Source: Pontibacterium sp964228735 (GTDB lineage Bacteria; Pseudomonadota; Gammaproteobacteria; Pseudomonadales; Balneatricaceae). From it: a DNA stretch of 64,000 bases. Each line of letters opens with the position of its first letter. Position 1 is the first letter of the stretch. The translations under genes and the position numbers were made by a program. Location: NCBI RefSeq assembly GCF_964228735.1, contig NZ_CAXRBQ010000123.1:1-64000 (forward strand), written 5' to 3'. Below, piece by piece: positions 62,863 through 64,000 of this stretch. Under the pieces are notes generated by a model. The model ran no database searches, had not been told where the DNA came from, and saw nothing but the letters and a program-made list of their open reading frames with translations.

Positions 62863-63072
62863 ATGTACGTATGTATCTGCAACGCTGTCACTGATCGTGA
62901 CATTATGAAAGCGATCGATGAAGGTGTATCAACTGTTGAAGGGCTGGGTGAAGCGCTGAACGTGGGGACCTGCTGTGGTCGCTGTAAAAGCTGTGCCGAA
63001 GGTCTGATTCAGAATACGCAGATGAAGGCGGGCTACGATAAAGATATGTTCCAGCTGGCGGTTAGTGCCTGA
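62863..63072 (+). CDS. bfd: bacterioferritin-associated ferredoxin
   Basis: 69 aa [2Fe-2S] protein with C4 and C6 in MYVCICNAVT and C38 and C41 in GTCCGRCKSC, the Bfd ligand pattern. It reduces ferric iron in the Bfr core for release, through Bfr-bound heme. It is divergent from the two bfr genes, so the store and its reductase share a control region. Confidence 0.95.
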   Translation: MYVCICNAVTDRDIMKAIDEGVSTVEGLGEALNVGTCCGRCKSCAEGLIQNTQMKAGYDKDMFQLAVSA

Positions 63073-63102
63073 GCGCATCTCCATAGAATCGTCTCATATA
63101 AG

Positions 63103-63136
63103 AAAGCCCGAGTGTTTTTGCGCTCGGGCTTTTTTG
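63103..63136 (+). terminator. terminator after bfd
   Basis: AAAGCCCGAG pairs with CTCGGGCTTT and is followed by a T run; it also lies 17 nt beyond the convergent GGCT-like gene. Confidence 0.9.
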
Positions 63137-63152
63137 TGTCTTGAGTCTGGGT

Positions 63153-63548
63153 TTAACAGCGGGTGAAGCTGCTCAGATGTACGTCCAGAAAGTGTTGGTA
63201 GCACCAGTGCTCAGGCATAAGCTCTGAAAAAAATTCCGGTTTAATCAGATAGCACCAGGCCTGCAGATGTTCGCCGTCCGCTTTGACGGTGACTTGTTTA
63301 CGTTGATAGAGGTATCCCTCATACCGGTCCAGTTGGGCAATGTCCTGGGTGGTGAGGTTGGGGTAAAGCAGTCCCTGAGTCACTTCATCTTCCGTTGGGC
63401 GTACACCGGGAAATGTCTCACTCCGCACCTTGTAGCAACCATAGTTATGCAGGCTGGCGTTTTGACCAGGAGCGATAGAACGGCCGGTAACGCGTTGCAT
63501 GATTTCTGGCACCATCAGGGTGCCATAACAGAACAGGGGGAGTGACAT
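63153..63548 (-). CDS. gamma-glutamylcyclotransferase-like (AIG2) protein
   Basis: 131 aa. N-terminal LFCYGTLMVPEIM (the YGTL phosphate/substrate loop) and LDRYEGYLYQR with the likely catalytic Glu match the AIG2/GGCT fold. Reactions in this family include release of 5-oxoproline from gamma-glutamyl amines; the substrate here is unknown. Confidence 0.88.
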   Translation of the reverse strand: MSLPLFCYGTLMVPEIMQRVTGRSIAPGQNASLHNYGCYKVRSETFPGVRPTEDEVTQGLLYPNLTTQDIAQLDRYEGYLYQRKQVTVKADGEHLQAWCYLIKPEFFSELMPEHWCYQHFLDVHLSSFTRC

Positions 63549-63822
63549 GGTTTACTGCGATTCCTGAATATTCGTTTCTTATCATCATACCGTCTCTTCA
63601 GGCAGAGAAAAGCAGGGGGGGGTTAGGATCTTCACACCTTGGTTGTAGCAGGTGGTCGATATTCGCTTTTGGGTAGGCAGGTTGTGTCTATATGGGCAGA
63701 TCTGGTGGGAATTGCGCGCTATCGTCAGGGAACTAGTTGTCGAAATCGCTGCCATAGCTACGAACTTTAGGATGTTGAGTTTTGTATCCGCCGATTGGCT
63801 GGGGCAGGGCTGGAGGAAAAAT

Positions 63823-64000
63823 ATGAAGCTATCTGTAAAAGTGTTGGGGGCGGCTGGTCTGGCGGCGTCTTTGATTTTGGTGGGTTGTGCGGGACAGCCG
63901 CAGCAGGGGCGTGCTGATCTGGCCTGTAAAAACGGAATAGCCACGGCGTACGATGAACTGAGTTTCGCACGTAGTCAGGGCTTTAGCGGTTCGGTGGCCT
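63823..64000 (+). CDS. lipoprotein, cut by the window end
   Basis: 59 codons before the window edge. GGAGG seven bases before the ATG; a lipoprotein signal peptide (LGAAGLAASLILVGC) with lipobox LVGC and mature N-terminal Cys, then AGQPQQGRADLACKNG. Residue after the Cys is Ala, so outer-membrane sorting is likely. The family cannot be told from this part. 63549-63822 upstream shows no gene; it has a run of eight G at 63615-63622. Confidence 0.8.
   Translation, partial: MKLSVKVLGAAGLAASLILVGCAGQPQQGRADLACKNGIATAYDELSFARSQGFSGSVA

Noticed and set aside
63615..63622. Run of eight G as a phase-variation tract
   Set aside because: It lies in an intergenic region about 200 bases from the next start, not in a reading frame or between promoter elements I could recognise.

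Overview
The window is chromosomal DNA of a marine-type gammaproteobacterium, most likely from the Oceanospirillales (Marinobacterium/Amphritea/Neptuniibacter-like). This rests on conserved gammaproteobacterial gene order (aroQ-accB-accC, then prmA, dusB-fis, purH-purD; prkA-yeaH-spoVR; mpl-ubiX; slyX-plsB; bfd beside bacterioferritin) and on roughly 55% GC. The placement is inference; there is no rRNA to anchor it. The window is gene-dense. No insertion sequence, prophage or CRISPR array was seen.

Layout. 1-3.1 kb: a LuxP-like periplasmic binding protein, a LuxQ-like sensor fused to a NarX-type kinase, and the first codons of a further gene leaving the window. 3.2-5.3 kb: pta-ackA behind an FNR-type promoter. 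5.6-11.4 kb: a PilJ-type chemoreceptor, then DUF2252, GNAT, DUF2333, DM13 and HIT genes. 11.5-16.4 kb: the spoVR-yeaH-prkA stress operon. 16.5-20.7 kb: leucine dehydrogenase plus branched-chain 2-oxoacid dehydrogenase E1a, E1b and E2. 21-23.8 kb: convergent L,D-transpeptidase and TPR genes with look-alike C-terminal domains. 24-31.8 kb: purD, purH, fis, dusB, prmA, accC, accB, aroQ. 32-36 kb: an orphan ParA, a tiny membrane protein, HGPRT, upp and uraA. 36-40.8 kb: a GntR regulator and a BCCT transporter with two enolase-superfamily enzymes. 41-47 kb: DUF1289, a heterodimeric ABC exporter and a MoxR/VWA pair. 47-51.5 kb: a GAF-PAS-GGDEF-EAL protein, a small rod-like protein, ppa and fbp. 51.7-59 kb: mpl, ubiX, tsaB, uppP, a small unknown, rsmJ, plsB, slyX. 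59-64 kb: a membrane-tethered cold-shock protein, DsbA-like and DUF72 genes, initiator tRNA with a decayed second copy, a two-subunit bacterioferritin with bfd, a GGCT-like protein and a truncated lipoprotein.

The strongest candidates for something undescribed are two. The first is the LuxP/LuxQ-sensor/NarX-kinase module, which suggests AI-2-type sensing wired to a one-step NarL-type response. The second is the GntR-BCCT-MR/MLE-MR/MLE locus: a perfect 20-bp inverted repeat overlaps the transporter promoter, and its core ATTGTCC-NN-CAAT recurs at the regulator's own promoter, which defines a small catabolic regulon for an unknown, probably quaternary-amine, substrate. Other signals are a bacterioferritin pair with heme and ferroxidase functions split between subunits, a class II FNR promoter for pta-ackA, and a tandem initiator-tRNA duplication in which the second copy has decayed.
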